In this document: piece after piece, positions 30,932 to 41,563 of the stretch
How the letters are laid out: every line of letters starts with the position of its first letter
How positions within the stretch are numbered: the first letter of the stretch is position 1
Assembly: GCF_000826065.2 (NCBI RefSeq)
Contig: NZ_LN623543.1
Span: 100,143 to 164,142, forward strand
Direction of reading: 5' to 3'
Source: Tessaracoccus massiliensis
GTDB taxonomy: Bacteria; Actinomycetota; Actinomycetes; Propionibacteriales; Propionibacteriaceae
DNA: 64,000 nucleotides
The notes under the pieces: model-generated
Seen by the model: the letters and a program-made list of their open reading frames with translations, nothing else
Told to the model about the DNA's origin: nothing
The model's database searches: none
Translations under genes and position numbers: made by a program

Positions 30932-31411
30932 TCAGCGGGCGGTCAGCGACTTCTTGTACACGGCGTAGTGCGTGCTTGCAGCTTCCTCGTCCTCGACCTG
31001 GGGCACCTCGGGATCCTCGACGAAGAGGTGCTCCCCGGTGGGGTGGTACTCCAACGAGACGTACAGCGGCACGGCCTTCTCGTTGTTGGGATCCACAGCC
31101 AGGTAGACGGCCTCATGGCCGAGCTTGCGGGCCTGATCCTCGACCCATTCGGTCAGTGCCCGGCCGGCGCCCTTGCGGCGGGCCTGCGGGTAGACCCACA
31201 TGTTGCGCAGTTCGGGGGAGAAGTCCTGGGACGCGAGATCCAGCACGGCGGTGCCGAGGGGCGTGCCGTCCTCGAGGGCCACCGCGAACAGGAGGCTGCC
31301 GGCCTCCTGGGCGGCGAAGTGGTCGTCGACGAGGTTCAGATCGGGCCGGAACTGGTTGGCGCGCAGGTATTCCAGGTCAGGTTCCTCGACGCGGCGCACA
31401 GTGACTGCCAT
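30932..31411 (-). CDS. GNAT family N-acetyltransferase
   Basis: Single-domain 159-aa acetyltransferase. The acetyl-CoA-binding segment is MWVYPQARRKGAGRALTEWV, followed by LAVDPNNEKAVPLY. The C-terminus ends in a short charged tail. Substrate unknown. AAGGAGG lies 6 bases before the ATG at 31411. It is divergent from rpsO, sharing about 150 bp of control region. Confidence 0.83.
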   Translation of the reverse strand: MAVTVRRVEEPDLEYLRANQFRPDLNLVDDHFAAQEAGSLLFAVALEDGTPLGTAVLDLASQDFSPELRNMWVYPQARRKGAGRALTEWVEDQARKLGHEAVYLAVDPNNEKAVPLYVSLEYHPTGEHLFVEDPEVPQVEDEEAASTHYAVYKKSLTAR

Positions 31412-31440
31412 GGCGGCCTCCTTGCTCGGACAGCGGATGT

Positions 31441-31468
31441 GTGGCACCACCCTAGCGCGTGCTAAGGT
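31441..31468 (+). promoter_or_regulatory. Candidate rpsO promoter
   Basis: GTGGCA (31441-31446), a 16-bp spacer and TAAGGT (31463-31468), 92 bp before rpsO. The leader could hold S15-responsive structure, but none is recognised. Confidence 0.45.
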
Positions 31469-31559
31469 AGCGCGGTTGCCGTAGATCGGCCACGGCCTTG
31501 TAAGAGCCCCGACAGCACCCGCAGCTGGGGCGCCGTGCAGCGAACCGAAGGAGTCCCAC

Positions 31560-31823
31560 ATGGACGCTGAAACCAAGAAGCAGATCATCGAAGAGTACGC
31601 GACCAAGCCTGGCGACACCGGTTCGCCCGATGTTCAGATCGCCCTGCTCACCAAGCGGATCGCTCACCTGACCGAGCACCTCAAGGAGCACAAGGGTGAC
31701 CACCACAGCCGTCGTGGCCTGATGCTGATGGTCGGCCAGCGCCGCCGTCTGCTCAACTACGTGGCCAAGCAGGACATCGAGCACTACCGTGCGCTCATCG
31801 CGCGCCTCGGCCTGCGTCGCTGA
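31560..31823 (+). CDS. rpsO: 30S ribosomal protein S15 (uS15)
   Basis: Primary-binding small-subunit protein at the 16S central domain. The 87-aa sequence has the full signature, including [37 protein letters not shown] and a basic C-terminus. AAGGAG is upstream of the ATG. The usual partner pnp is 3.5 kb away because putA intervenes on the opposite strand. Confidence 0.98.
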   Translation: MDAETKKQIIEEYATKPGDTGSPDVQIALLTKRIAHLTEHLKEHKGDHHSRRGLMLMVGQRRRLLNYVAKQDIEHYRALIARLGLRR

Positions 31824-31839
31824 TCACAACCCACCACTC

Positions 31840-31881
31840 CCGAACGGGGAGGCTGCCTGAACCGGCGGCCTCCCCGTTCGG
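31840..31881. terminator. Bidirectional terminator between rpsO and putA
   Basis: A perfect 14-bp stem (31840-31853 with 31868-31881), 14-base loop, placed 16 bp after the rpsO stop and 12 bp after the putA stop on the other strand. It serves both convergent genes. Confidence 0.75.
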
Positions 31882-31892
31882 TGTTCACGGGC

Positions 31893-34800
31893 TCAGCCGA
31901 GCCCGTAATCGGTGCTGATGGGATGCCCGAAGCGGTGCATGGTCACCGACAGGGCCTGTTCCCGCACGTAGGGCAGGAATGCCAGCCGGCCGGGCAGCAC
32001 CGGCCCCGCGTACACCGTCACGTCGATGGACCCGCCGACCGCGGCGAGGAGGTCGCGCCCGCCCAGGTACCTGACGCGGCCGCGGATGGCGCCGTCGAAC
32101 GCTGCATCGGCGGTCACCTCGACGGTGCAGCCGGCGTCCTCGAGCGCCTCTCGCAGCGCCCGGTCCGGGGCGGTGCGGAACGAGAACGTCGGCGAGGCGC
32201 CGACCAGGAGAGCGGCCATCGCCTCATGGCGCACGTCGTCGCGGCCTGCCTCCTCCACCCGGACCGTGATCGGAGCCGGGCGGTACCGGAACAGGTTGCG
32301 TTCCACGGTGAGCCCGGACGGGTCGTGGCCGGTGAGGAATTCGGCCGCGTCCTCGGCGGTGGGCAGAGGCGGCCGCTGGGTGGCTCGCCAGTCGCGGATG
32401 ACGGAGACGTAGTTGGGGCCGCCGGCCTTGGCGCCGGCACCCACCGCGGAGCGCTTCCAACCGCCGAACGGCTGCCGCCGAACGATGGCGCCGGTGATGC
32501 CCCTGTTGACGTAGACGTTGCCGGCCTCGATCTTGTCGAGCCAGATCCGCACCTCGTCGTCATCGAGGGAGTGGATGCCCGCGGTGAGGCCGAACTGGGT
32601 GCCGTTCTGCCACTCGATGGCCTCCTCCAGGGTGGGAGCCGCCATGAGTCCCAGGATGGGGCCGAAGTACTCCACCTGGTGGTACTCGCTGCCCGGCTGC
32701 ACGCCGTCGCGGATGCCCGGCTGCCACAGCCGCTCGTCGATCCGGCGCGGCTCCAAGAGCCAGGTCTGCCCGGGCTCCAGCCTCGTCAGGCCCCGGAGCA
32801 GCTTCTCGCCGGGCGGCTCGGTGAGCGGCCCCACCTGTGCCAGAGGATCTGTGGGCCACGCCACTCGCAGGGACCGAACGGCGTCCATCAGTTGCGAGCG
32901 GAATCGTTGAGAGGTTGCGATCGAACCCACCAGGATGGCGAGCGAGGCCGCCGAGCACTTCTGCCCCGCGTGCCCGAAGGCGGAGGTCACCAGATCTGCG
33001 ACCGCCAGGTCGATATCAGCCGACGGCGTGATGATCAGCGCGTTCTTGCCCGACGTTTCAGCCAACAGCGGCAGGGAGGGCCGCCAGGAGCGGAACATCT
33101 CCGCCGTCTCCGCCGCACCGGTGAGGATCACAAGTTCCACCCGCGGGTCGGTGACCAGGCGTTGACTGAGCGAGCCATCGTCGACGGCCACCAGTTGCAG
33201 CAGGTCCTCGGGGATGCCGGCGCGCCAGCAGGCCTGCGCCAGCAGCGCGCCGGTGCGGCGCGAGGCACGCGCGGGCTTGAGGATCACCGGAGAACCGGCC
33301 GCGAGCGCGGCGGCGACGCCGCCCAGCGGGATGGCGATGGGGAAGTTCCACGGCGGGGTCACCGTCGTCAGGCGCGGCGGCACGGCCTCGGCACCAGGGA
33401 CCTCATCGAGTGCACGGTTGGCGTAGTAGCGGGCGAAGTCGACGGCCTCGGAGACCTCGATATCGGCCTGGTCGATGAGCTTGCCCACTTCGTCCCCGGC
33501 CACGGTGATGAGGTCCGCGCGCATCTCCTCGAGCACGTCGGCCAACCGGTGCAGGGCGGCAGCGCGCTCCGAGGCGGGCAGAGCCGCCCATCGAGCGCCG
33601 GCACTGAGCCCGCGGTCGATGACCTCCTCCACGGCGGCCTCATCCTTGAGACGGTGCTGTTCAACCAGTTCGACGCCGAGCGACGGCTCGGGCAGCCGCT
33701 GTTGGATGGCGGCGGCCCACTCCTGGTTGGACAGGAGTGCAGGGTTGGTGTCCTGCGCGTTGGCGAAGCCGGGAGCGGGGGAGGTGTGTTGCTGCCTGGC
33801 CCACACCTGCGCAACGGCATCGGTGAGATGCTCCAACGAGTCGCGGAAGCGCTGCTCCTCGAGGTCGAGGAAATCCGGGTCGTGCCCGAGACCGACGGCG
33901 CCGGACATGAAGTTCTCCGGTGCGGCGTTCTCCTCCAGGCGGCGCACCAGATAGGCGATGGCCGCGTCGTACTCGGCCCGCGGCACCACCGGGACGTAGA
34001 GGCGCAGCCTGCCGATCTCGTCCAGCAGCACCCGTTGCAGCGGAACCGCCATGCCGGAGAGCATCTCGATGTCCAGCGCATGGGTCACATCGCGGTGGCG
34101 CGCCAGTTCCCACGCGGCGGCGAGCGTGTAGATGTTGTGGCTCGCGGCGCCGGTGTGCAGACGGTGGGCCCGCTCGGGGCGAAGGCAGAAATCCAGAGCC
34201 CGCAGGTAGCTGGCGTCGGTGGCCTCCTTCGTGGGCCACACCGGGTTCTCCCACCCCCGCAACTCGGCGTTGACGCGTTCCATGGCCAGGTTGGCACCCT
34301 TGACGAGACGCACCTTGATGGGATGGCCCCCGGCAGCGACGTGCTCCTCGGCGAGCGCGTCCAGCTCGGCCAGGAGCAGGTGCGACTCCTGCAGGTAGGT
34401 CTGGACCGCCACACCCGCACGCACTCCCCGCAACTCCGGCTCGGAGAGCAGCGCGCGGAACACGTCGAGCGTCAGGTGCAGATCCCGGTACTCCTCCATG
34501 TCGAGGTTGACGAACGTGTCCTGCTCGAGCGCCACCTTGAACAGCGGACGCAGCCGTTCGACCGCCTCGTCGACGGTGGCCTCGTGCGCGAACGGCGCAT
34601 GCGGACCGAGCACGGAGGAGACCTTGATGGAGACATAGTCGACGTCAGGGCGCCGCACCAGTTCCATCGTGCGGCGCAGGCGGCTGGTGGCGTGCCCCTC
34701 GCCGAGGACTGCCTCGCCGAGCAGGTTCACGTTGAGATCGGCACCGCCCCGGCGCAGCCGGGCGAGCGCCGGGCCGAGCGACCGACCGAAGTCGACGACG

Positions 34801-35138
34801 AGGTCGCCGACGATGGCGGTGAAGGCGCGGCGGACCACACCCAGTGACGGGCGGGCCAACGGCCCCACCGCGCTCATGCCCAACCGCAGCGGGGTGGGGA
34901 GGAAGTTCGCGGGCCGCTGCGCCAGCTCGGCGAGGTGTCGCGCGGCGACGGAGCGGTCTTCGGGCCTCAGCACCCCGTCGACGAAATCGAGGGTGAAGCG
35001 CAGGCCGCCCGGATCCTTCAGCGCGTCACCCAGAAGGGTGGCGGCGCGGGGCTCCGGGTGGCGGCGGGCCTCTTCGGCCCAGCGTCGCGCGGTGCTGATG
35101 GCGGCTTCGACAACAGGTGATGGCAACGTGGTGGACAT
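31893..35138 (-). CDS. putA: Bifunctional proline dehydrogenase / L-glutamate gamma-semialdehyde dehydrogenase
   Basis: Oxidises proline to glutamate in two steps, giving carbon, nitrogen and electrons. The 1081-aa protein has an FAD-dependent PRODH barrel (about 30-440; [22 protein letters not shown]) and an aldehyde dehydrogenase domain (about 500-960): [14 protein letters not shown], the glutamate in LAETSGKN, the catalytic cysteine in [12 protein letters not shown] further C-terminal segment of about 120 residues follows. There is no N-terminal ribbon-helix-helix, so it should not be a self-regulating repressor. A large open frame on the opposite strand is a shadow. Confidence 0.95.
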   Translation of the reverse strand: MSTTLPSPVVEAAISTARRWAEEARRHPEPRAATLLGDALKDPGGLRFTLDFVDGVLRPEDRSVAARHLAELAQRPANFLPTPLRLGMSAVGPLARPSLGVVRRAFTAIVGDLVVDFGRSLGPALARLRRGGADLNVNLLGEAVLGEGHATSRLRRTMELVRRPDVDYVSIKVSSVLGPHAPFAHEATVDEAVERLRPLFKVALEQDTFVNLDMEEYRDLHLTLDVFRALLSEPELRGVRAGVAVQTYLQESHLLLAELDALAEEHVAAGGHPIKVRLVKGANLAMERVNAELRGWENPVWPTKEATDASYLRALDFCLRPERAHRLHTGAASHNIYTLAAAWELARHRDVTHALDIEMLSGMAVPLQRVLLDEIGRLRLYVPVVPRAEYDAAIAYLVRRLEENAAPENFMSGAVGLGHDPDFLDLEEQRFRDSLEHLTDAVAQVWARQQHTSPAPGFANAQDTNPALLSNQEWAAAIQQRLPEPSLGVELVEQHRLKDEAAVEEVIDRGLSAGARWAALPASERAAALHRLADVLEEMRADLITVAGDEVGKLIDQADIEVSEAVDFARYYANRALDEVPGAEAVPPRLTTVTPPWNFPIAIPLGGVAAALAAGSPVILKPARASRRTGALLAQACWRAGIPEDLLQLVAVDDGSLSQRLVTDPRVELVILTGAAETAEMFRSWRPSLPLLAETSGKNALIITPSADIDLAVADLVTSAFGHAGQKCSAASLAILVGSIATSQRFRSQLMDAVRSLRVAWPTDPLAQVGPLTEPPGEKLLRGLTRLEPGQTWLLEPRRIDERLWQPGIRDGVQPGSEYHQVEYFGPILGLMAAPTLEEAIEWQNGTQFGLTAGIHSLDDDEVRIWLDKIEAGNVYVNRGITGAIVRRQPFGGWKRSAVGAGAKAGGPNYVSVIRDWRATQRPPLPTAEDAAEFLTGHDPSGLTVERNLFRYRPAPITVRVEEAGRDDVRHEAMAALLVGASPTFSFRTAPDRALREALEDAGCTVEVTADAAFDGAIRGRVRYLGGRDLLAAVGGSIDVTVYAGPVLPGRLAFLPYVREQALSVTMHRFGHPISTDYGLG

Positions 35139-35207
35139 GCCTCATTGTTTCAGGCGACCCACCGGCGTCACACGCGAATCGGCTTAACGGGTCGTGGCGG
35201 CTAAGCT

Positions 35208-35233
35208 GTGTAGTGACAACTTCATGTCTACAC
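35208..35233 (+). promoter_or_regulatory. Possible pnp promoter -10 and 5' leader hairpin
   Basis: TAAGCT at 35202-35207 could be a -10. Right after it, GTGTA-GT-GACA and TGTC-TACAC can form a bulged 9-bp stem at the 5' end of the transcript, followed by about 160 nt of leader. pnp leaders are processed hairpins in enterobacteria; an equivalent role here is inference. Confidence 0.3.
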
Positions 35234-35392
35234 ACGTTTGTTGCCGCCCAGCCAGGTGTCAGTCTGGTCCTCGGTAGTGGCTTTCGGGTGCCGGAGAGGC
35301 CCCCGCGAGCCTCGATCGAAGACCGGCAGGCGCGCAGGGCGCATCGCCCCGCTATGCCGGGTGGCGCAACCACAACTGAAAGGAGCCTGTCC

Positions 35393-37609
35393 GTGGAAGG
35401 ACAAGGCATGCAATGTGCCGAGGCCGTTCTCGACAACGGTTCGTACGGCAAGCACACCATTCGCTTCGAGGCCGGACAACTGGCCCAGCAGGCCGACGGA
35501 TCGGCCGCCGTCTATCTCAACGACGACACCATGTTGCTCTCGGCGACCACCGCGCAGAAGACCCCGCGCGACGCCATCGACTTCTTCCCCCTGACCGTCG
35601 ACGTCGAGGAGCGCATGTACGCCGCGGGTCGCATCCCCGGCTCGTTCTTCCGTCGCGAAGGCCGTCCGGGCGAGGGCGCCATCCTGGCGTGCCGCCTGAT
35701 CGACCGCCCGCTGCGCCCCGCCTTCGTCAAGGGGCTGCGCAACGAGGTACAGGTGGTCGTGACCGTGCTGGCCCTCAACCCTGAGGTCATGTACGACGCG
35801 CTGGCCATCAACGCGGCGTCCATGTCCACCCAGATCGCCGGTCTGCCGTTCTCCGGCCCCATCGGCGGCGTCCGCGTGGCACTCATCGAGGACCAGTGGG
35901 TGGCTTTCCCCACCGTCGACCAGGTGGCCAAGTCCGCCTTCCAGATGGTTGTCGCGGGCCGCGTGCTCGCCGACGGTGACGTGGCCATCATGATGGTCGA
36001 GGCCGGCGGCACCGAGGCCACCTGGGAGCTCGTGCGCTCCGGCAAGACCGCCCCGAACGAAGAGGTCGTCGGCCAGGGCCTGGAGGCCGCCAAGCCGTTC
36101 ATCAAGGCGCTGTGCGACGCGCAGTCCGAGTTGGCCGCCAAGATGCCGAAGGAGACCTACGACTTCCCGGTGTTCCGCGACTACGAGGACGACGTCTACG
36201 CCGCCGTCGAGGAGCTCGCTAAGGACCGCGTGGCCGAGGCCATGACGATCGCCGGCAAGCAGGAGCGCGACGAGGCCACCCACGGCATCCGCCAGGATGT
36301 CCAGGACCAGCTGGCCGAGCGCTTCGAGGACCGGCTCAACGAGGTTTCCGGCGCGCTCAAGGCGCTCACCAAGAAGATCGTGCGGCACCGCACCCTCACC
36401 GAGGGCGTCCGCATCGACGGCCGTGGCACCAGCGACATCCGCACGCTGTCGGCCGAGGTCGAGGTCATCCCGCGCGTCCACGGCTCGGCGCTCTTCCAGC
36501 GCGGCGAGACCCAGATCCTGGGCGTCTCCACGCTGAACATGCTCGACATGGAGCAGAAGATCGACACGCTGGCGCCCGAGAACACCAAGCGCTACATGCA
36601 CAACTACAACTTCCCGCCGTACTCCACCGGCGAGACGGGTCGCGTCGGTTCGCCGAAGCGTCGCGAGGTCGGCCACGGCGCGCTCGCTGAGCGTGCGCTG
36701 CTGCCGGTGCTGCCCACGCGCTCGGAGTTCCCCTACGCCATCCGTCAGGTCTCCGAGGCGCTCGGCTCCAACGGCTCCACGTCGATGGGTTCGGTGTGCG
36801 CCTCCACCCTGTCGCTGCTCAACGCCGGTGTGCCGCTGAAGGCCTCCGTCGCGGGCATCGCGATGGGCCTGATGAGCGAGGACGTCGACGGCGAGACCAA
36901 GTACGTCGCGCTGACCGACATCCTGGGCGCCGAGGACGCGCTGGGCGACATGGACTTCAAGGTCGCCGGCACGCGTGACTTCCTGACCGCGCTCCAGCTG
37001 GACACCAAGCTCGACGGCATCCCCGCCAGCGAGCTCCAGAAGGCGCTGCTGCAGGCCCGCGACGCCCGCCACACCCTCCTCGACGTGATGGGCGAGGCCA
37101 TCGCCGAGCCCGATGAGATGAGCCCTTACGCGCCGCGGATCATCTCGCTGCGCGTCCCGGTGGACAAGATCGGTGAGGTCATCGGCCCCAAGGGCAAGAT
37201 CATCAACCAGATCCAGGAGGATACGGGCGCCAACATCGCCATCGAGGATGACGGCACGGTGTACGTGGGTGCGGAGACCGGCGAGGCCGCTGAGGCCGCC
37301 GTCGCGCAGATCAACGCGATCGCCAACCCCACCATGCCGGAGAAGGGCGAGCGTTACCTCGGCACCGTCGTGAAGCTCACCTCGTTCGGCGCGTTCGTGT
37401 CGCTGCTGCCCGGCAAGGACGGCCTGCTGCACATCTCGAAGCTGCGCGCGCTGGCCGGTGGCAAGCGCGTCGAGGACGTCGAGGACGTGCTCTCCGTGGG
37501 GCAGAAGCTCCAGGTGGAGATCGCCGAGATCGACGACCGCGGCAAGCTCTCGCTGGCCCCCGTCATCGAGGAGTCCGAGGACGCCGCCGAGGATGGCGAC
37601 GACGACTGA
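35393..37609 (+). CDS. pnp: Polyribonucleotide nucleotidyltransferase (PNPase)
   Basis: Phosphorolytic 3'-5' exoribonuclease in RNA decay; a trimer. The 738-aa protein has two RNase PH domains (about 10-220 and 330-560; [21 protein letters not shown] and [12 protein letters not shown]), a KH domain ([18 protein letters not shown]) and a C-terminal S1 domain ([19 protein letters not shown]). The GTG at 35393 has AAAGGAG 7 bases upstream. The frame is open for 92 more codons 5', but that stretch is non-coding leader. A textbook terminator follows. Confidence 0.97.
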   Translation: MEGQGMQCAEAVLDNGSYGKHTIRFEAGQLAQQADGSAAVYLNDDTMLLSATTAQKTPRDAIDFFPLTVDVEERMYAAGRIPGSFFRREGRPGEGAILACRLIDRPLRPAFVKGLRNEVQVVVTVLALNPEVMYDALAINAASMSTQIAGLPFSGPIGGVRVALIEDQWVAFPTVDQVAKSAFQMVVAGRVLADGDVAIMMVEAGGTEATWELVRSGKTAPNEEVVGQGLEAAKPFIKALCDAQSELAAKMPKETYDFPVFRDYEDDVYAAVEELAKDRVAEAMTIAGKQERDEATHGIRQDVQDQLAERFEDRLNEVSGALKALTKKIVRHRTLTEGVRIDGRGTSDIRTLSAEVEVIPRVHGSALFQRGETQILGVSTLNMLDMEQKIDTLAPENTKRYMHNYNFPPYSTGETGRVGSPKRREVGHGALAERALLPVLPTRSEFPYAIRQVSEALGSNGSTSMGSVCASTLSLLNAGVPLKASVAGIAMGLMSEDVDGETKYVALTDILGAEDALGDMDFKVAGTRDFLTALQLDTKLDGIPASELQKALLQARDARHTLLDVMGEAIAEPDEMSPYAPRIISLRVPVDKIGEVIGPKGKIINQIQEDTGANIAIEDDGTVYVGAETGEAAEAAVAQINAIANPTMPEKGERYLGTVVKLTSFGAFVSLLPGKDGLLHISKLRALAGGKRVEDVEDVLSVGQKLQVEIAEIDDRGKLSLAPVIEESEDAAEDGDDD

Positions 37610-37627
37610 TCGAACTCAGTTGAGCTG

Positions 37628-37665
37628 AAGGGGCGGGTCCGGTTTCCGGGCCCGCCCCTTGTTTT
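37628..37665 (+). terminator. Rho-independent terminator of pnp
   Basis: A 15-bp stem with one G-U pair (37628-37642 and 37646-37660), loop TTT, then GTTTTC. The best canonical terminator of the window, 18 bp after the pnp stop. Confidence 0.9.
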
Positions 37666-37702
37666 CTGGTTGGATGGGTGGACAGACAAGCGAGAGGTCA
37701 GC

Positions 37703-38443
37703 ATGCACAAGATCCAGGTGGGCATCTTCGGCGTCAGCGGCAAGATGGGCAGCGAGGTGGTCCGCGCGGTCAACCGCGAGGATGACATGACCACCGTCGG
37801 CGGCGTCGACATCAATGAGCCCCGCGAGAAGATCGGCCCCGCGCAGGTGGTCGTCGACTTCACGCACCCCGATGCGGTCATGGACAACATCCGGTGGTGC
37901 CTCGAGCACGACATCCACATGGTGATCGGCACCACGGGCTTCACCGACGAACGGCTCGCAGAGGTGCGCGACCTCGTGGCGCAGCACCCCGGAGTCGGTG
38001 TGCTGATCGCCTCCAACTTCTCCATCGGCGCGGTGCTGATGATGAAGTTCGCCGCGATGGCGGCCCCGTTCTACCCCTCGACCGAGATTGTCGAGCTGCA
38101 CCATCCCAACAAGGCCGACGCCCCGTCGGGCACCTCGGCGACGACGGCGCGACGCATCGCCGCGGCCCGCGCCGAGGCCGACCTGGGCCAGGTGCCCGAT
38201 GCCACCGTCCACGACGACGGGGCCAGGGGTGCAGTGGTCGACGGCATCCACGTGCACGGCGTGCGGCTCCAGGGTCTGGTGGCGCACCAGGAGGTGCTGT
38301 TCGGCCAGACGGGGGAGACCCTCACCATCCGCCACGACTCGTTCGACCGCGTCTCTTTCATGCCCGGTGTGATCGAGGCCATCCGGCACGTGCTGGACAA
38401 CCCCGGCCTCACTCTCGAGATGGAAGAGGTGCTGGGGTTCTGA
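37703..38443 (+). CDS. dapB: 4-hydroxy-tetrahydrodipicolinate reductase
   Basis: NAD(P)H-dependent reductase of the diaminopimelate/lysine pathway. The 246-aa protein has the dinucleotide-binding motif GVSGKMGSEV, VIGTTGF, and the catalytic ELHHPNKADAPSGTS. GAGAGG precedes the ATG at 37703. In many actinobacteria dapA lies between dapB and the RNase J gene; here that interval holds unrelated genes, and no dapA is in the window. Confidence 0.96.
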   Translation: MHKIQVGIFGVSGKMGSEVVRAVNREDDMTTVGGVDINEPREKIGPAQVVVDFTHPDAVMDNIRWCLEHDIHMVIGTTGFTDERLAEVRDLVAQHPGVGVLIASNFSIGAVLMMKFAAMAAPFYPSTEIVELHHPNKADAPSGTSATTARRIAAARAEADLGQVPDATVHDDGARGAVVDGIHVHGVRLQGLVAHQEVLFGQTGETLTIRHDSFDRVSFMPGVIEAIRHVLDNPGLTLEMEEVLGF

Positions 38444-38447
38444 CCCG

Positions 38448-38502
38448 CTGAACGACGCAGCGGGGCGGGTTCACATTGGACCCGCCCCGCTGCGTCGTTC
38501 AG
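38448..38502. terminator. Bidirectional hairpin terminator after dapB
   Basis: A perfect 23-bp inverted repeat (38448-38470 and 38480-38502) with a 9-base loop, between the dapB stop and the stop of the convergent lamin-tail gene. No long U-tract on either strand, but the stem is the longest near-stop palindrome here. Confidence 0.8.
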
Positions 38503-38509
38503 TGTCGGA

Positions 38510-40888
38510 TCAGCAGCCCGTGCTCGGCAGACCGGGCCGGGAGGGACGAGGGTGAGCCGGAGCCGTGGTGCCGGGGTCGTCCGGCTCATCGGCATCGTCG
38601 CCATCGTCAACGGGCGATGCAGGCACCGGCGTGGTGGGGGCCACCGTGGGCGCCGGGCTGGTCGGTGCCACAGTGGGCTCCTCGCTCGGCTCCGGGGTCG
38701 GTTCGACCTGCTCGTTGCAGGGGAGGAAGCCCGAGCGGAGCGCCCCGGGCTGCACGCCGTCGGTGAACCACCAGACGGGGCGCTGGCCATCCACACACAG
38801 CGTGGAGGTGGCGAAGCCCTCGTTGTTGGTGTTGGGCAGGCCCTCCGGGCGGGCAAGGTGCGCGACGGCAGCTGCCTGCGTGCCGTCGAGGGTGATCTGT
38901 GCCCCGGTGCCGGAGCAGCCGTCGTCGCAGAGCGCCCACAGCAGACCGAGCTCGGCGTCCCAGTCGAGGGCCATGACGCCGCCCAGTTGGGGATCCAGTG
39001 ACGCCACTTGCGTGCTGCTGCCATCGGCGTGCAGCGCGTAGGCGTAGACGCCCCCGTTGTCTTCCACGGCCACGAAGAAGAGACCGTCACCGTGCCCGGG
39101 GTGTGTCGCCGGATCGTAGGGTGCACCCGTGGTGGCGTCCCAGAGGGCACCTGCCAGCTCGGCGTCGGAGACCCACTCGACGGCCTCGATGCCGGTGTTG
39201 GCCGACACCTGGGGGAGCGAGGCGGTGAGGTCCCACTCCTGCGTGGCCACCACATCGGGCCCGGCGGCGGTGGGGTCCACCTTCAGGATGCTGTTGAAGT
39301 TCACGCCCTTGTCGGCGTTGTCGCGCTCCGAGGCGATGTAGAGGTACCCGTCGCCGGCCATGGTGATGCCCTCGGCATCCGGGCCGGCCGCGGCGGGATC
39401 ATCGGCATCCTTGGCGAAACGGGCACGCTTGCCGGATTCCCAGCCCTCGGCGAAGGCCACCGAGCCGTCAGGGGCAGCGTCGAGCTTCCAGAAGGTGCCC
39501 GTGCCGTTGTCGACGGCCCAGAGCACGCCCCGGTCGCCCTCCATGGCGAAATCGAGGCCGGAGGAATCTTGGATGAACATGATCTCGGTGTCCTGCACGG
39601 CCGTCTCGGGCGAGCCGGGCCATGGGGTGTGGTCAGCGGCCGGCTCGCAGTCGTTCGCGGCGCCGGGCGTGGTGCTGCCGGTGGTGAGGAACACCCCCGT
39701 GCCGTCTGGGCACCGTCCGGAGCTCGGCACGATGTGATCGCTCCAGGCGTGCGAGTCGACCAGGGTGATGCCGTCGGGTAGGTACAGGCGAGCCATGTCG
39801 TCCTTGCCGAGGCCGAAGCTGAGCCCGGCATCGGTGTAGGCCACGTAGAAGTCACCCGGCTCGATCACGGTGCCCTCGGGGATCGCATCGGTGCGGGTGT
39901 CGTCGTTGTCTTTCAGGATGTAGCCGGAGATGTCTGCAGCCTCCGAGCCGGTGTTCATGATCTCGATGAAATCGGTGCCGGTGTTGGAGTTGGTCTCGTT
40001 GATCACCACGGGCGCGACCTCGGCCGCGGGGCAGAGGTTCTGGGCGCCCTTGGTGGGCTGGGAGGTGTCGCGGAACTCACCGGTGCCATCGGGGCAGCGC
40101 CCGATCGAGGTGGCCGAGTGCGCCGTCCACGAGACGGTGTCCACCAAGGTGGTGCCATCGGCGGCGAAGAGGTGCACCGAATCGGCGCCACCCAGGCCGA
40201 AGACGTCTCCACCCACGTCGATCACGAGCCGGTCTCCCGGCGCCACGATGGTGTTCTCGGCTATCACGAGGCGATGGGTCGGGTCCTCGGGCGAGTTGTC
40301 GGTGAGCACGTAGCCAGACAGGTCGATCGGCGCGTCGCCGATGTTCTTGAGCTCCACCCAGTCGTCCGGGGAGCCACCCTGGGACTCGACCTCGTTGATC
40401 ACGATGCGGCCTGCTGCCACGGGGCAATCGTTGGCCGCGCCCTTGGTGGAGGTCACGGTGTCGACGAACTCGCCGGTGCCATCGGGGCAGCGACCATAGG
40501 TGACGGCCGCGTGGTTGTTGGGCCAGGTGTACCCGTCGACCAGGGTGGTGCCGTCAGGCAGGAACAAGCGGGCCGAATCGCCCTTGCCCAGCCCGAAGCC
40601 GTCGGCCAGCGATTCGTCGTCGGTGTCGATGGCGTAGAAGCCACCGGGCTCGACGATGCTGCCGGCCGGGACGGCGAGGGTGCGGCTGTCGTTGTCGTCC
40701 TTGACGATGTAGCCGGAGAGATCCACGGGCTCGGTGCCCACGTTCATGAACTCGATCCAGTCGGTGGCGTCACCGTTGGACTCGACCTCGTTGACCACGA
40801 TGGCCGGTACATCGGCCTGGGCGATGACAGGGACCGTCGAGAGCCCTGCGATCAATGCCAGGGCCAGGATGGCTGGTGCTGCGCGCAT
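38510..40888 (-). CDS. Secreted protein with three lamin-tail (LTD) domains and a C-terminal LPSTG
   Basis: Exported 792-aa protein. A signal peptide (about 1-25, cleavage near IAQA-DVPA) is followed by three LTD repeats (about 27-152, 155-283, 286-415), each with FGLG, a DGxTLVD stretch and GRCPDGTG near its end and each closing with a conserved cysteine. A domain of about 300 residues (GLDFAMEGDRGVLWAVDNGT onward) resembles SdiA-regulated or phytase-like beta-propellers. Then comes a Pro/Thr-rich stalk and finally GLPSTGC followed at once by the stop. LPSTG matches a sortase motif, but the membrane helix and basic tail are missing, so anchoring is doubtful. AAGGAG precedes the ATG. Function unknown; LTD domains can join nuclease or adhesive proteins. 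Confidence 0.8.
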   Translation of the reverse strand: MRAAPAILALALIAGLSTVPVIAQADVPAIVVNEVESNGDATDWIEFMNVGTEPVDLSGYIVKDDNDSRTLAVPAGSIVEPGGFYAIDTDDESLADGFGLGKGDSARLFLPDGTTLVDGYTWPNNHAAVTYGRCPDGTGEFVDTVTSTKGAANDCPVAAGRIVINEVESQGGSPDDWVELKNIGDAPIDLSGYVLTDNSPEDPTHRLVIAENTIVAPGDRLVIDVGGDVFGLGGADSVHLFAADGTTLVDTVSWTAHSATSIGRCPDGTGEFRDTSQPTKGAQNLCPAAEVAPVVINETNSNTGTDFIEIMNTGSEAADISGYILKDNDDTRTDAIPEGTVIEPGDFYVAYTDAGLSFGLGKDDMARLYLPDGITLVDSHAWSDHIVPSSGRCPDGTGVFLTTGSTTPGAANDCEPAADHTPWPGSPETAVQDTEIMFIQDSSGLDFAMEGDRGVLWAVDNGTGTFWKLDAAPDGSVAFAEGWESGKRARFAKDADDPAAAGPDAEGITMAGDGYLYIASERDNADKGVNFNSILKVDPTAAGPDVVATQEWDLTASLPQVSANTGIEAVEWVSDAELAGALWDATTGAPYDPATHPGHGDGLFFVAVEDNGGVYAYALHADGSSTQVASLDPQLGGVMALDWDAELGLLWALCDDGCSGTGAQITLDGTQAAAVAHLARPEGLPNTNNEGFATSTLCVDGQRPVWWFTDGVQPGALRSGFLPCNEQVEPTPEPSEEPTVAPTSPAPTVAPTTPVPASPVDDGDDADEPDDPGTTAPAHPRPSRPGLPSTGC

Positions 40889-40993
40889 GTGCGCTCCTTA
40901 CTTCTTCAGGTACACGGCTGAGCGAAGCAGTCCGAAGTGAAGGAGCGGAGACCGGAAGGTGAACGGCAGGTGCCCGCCCGGTGGCGCAGGTGT

Positions 40994-41530
40994 TTACCCG
41001 GGCAGCGAGATGTCGGTGTGGAAGCGGATCATCTTGACGGCCTGGGACTCGTCGTCGGTGAGGCCCACCTTCTGATGCGCGCCATCGGGCGCCCATCCAC
41101 AGCTGATGAGGAAGGCGCGTACGTCATCGGCGGCCGAGGGCACCCACATCGTGGCGACGGTGAAGCCGTCCTTGCGCAGCGTGTCGACGGCGGCGTTGAT
41201 GAGACGCGACCCGTGGCCCTGCTTCCGATGCTTCGGATCCACGATGAATTCGGCCACGTAGCCGTCAGACGAGGAGAGGTCCGGGTCTCCGGACGGGCCG
41301 GTGACGATGAAGCCCGCCACGCCCGCCTCTGCGATGGCCACCAGCACGCGCAGCTGGGCCAGCGGGGGCTTGACAATCGCCTCGTGCCAGGCCCGCGTCG
41401 CCTCGTCCGCGCTCACCTCGGCGGCGCCGGCGGCGAGGAGACCGTCGTCGCTCCAGGCTCGTCTCTGGATGCGGGCGATGTCGACGGCTTCCTGGGGCAG
41501 CGCGAGGCGCACGGTGTCGATGGCAGACAT
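40994..41530 (-). CDS. GNAT family N-acetyltransferase
   Basis: Protein of 178 aa with a single GNAT domain: EFIVDPKHRKQGHGSRLINA is the acetyl-CoA loop, and VRAFLISCGWAPDG lies near the C-terminus. Substrate unknown. The ATG at 41530 has TAAGAT 7 bases upstream (leaderless). It is divergent from the RNase J gene, with only 47 bp between the two starts. Confidence 0.83.
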   Translation of the reverse strand: MSAIDTVRLALPQEAVDIARIQRRAWSDDGLLAAGAAEVSADEATRAWHEAIVKPPLAQLRVLVAIAEAGVAGFIVTGPSGDPDLSSSDGYVAEFIVDPKHRKQGHGSRLINAAVDTLRKDGFTVATMWVPSAADDVRAFLISCGWAPDGAHQKVGLTDDESQAVKMIRFHTDISLPG

Positions 41531-41537
41531 GCGTGCC

Positions 41538-41543
41538 ATCTTA
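41538..41543 (-). promoter_or_regulatory. -10 element of a probable leaderless promoter (GNAT gene)
   Basis: TAAGAT on the minus strand, 7 bases before the ATG at 41530. It is back to back with the RNase J -10 at 41564. Confidence 0.55.
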
Positions 41544-41563
41544 TGCACCCATCCGGGTTCCAC

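Noticed and set aside
31881..34847. A 988-codon open frame on the plus strand
   Set aside because: It is the antisense of putA, whose product has full PRODH and ALDH motifs. Long antisense frames are expected in high-G+C DNA. The same applies to large frames opposite rpsB-tsf, ispG/proS, the LtaS-like gene, infB and pnp.
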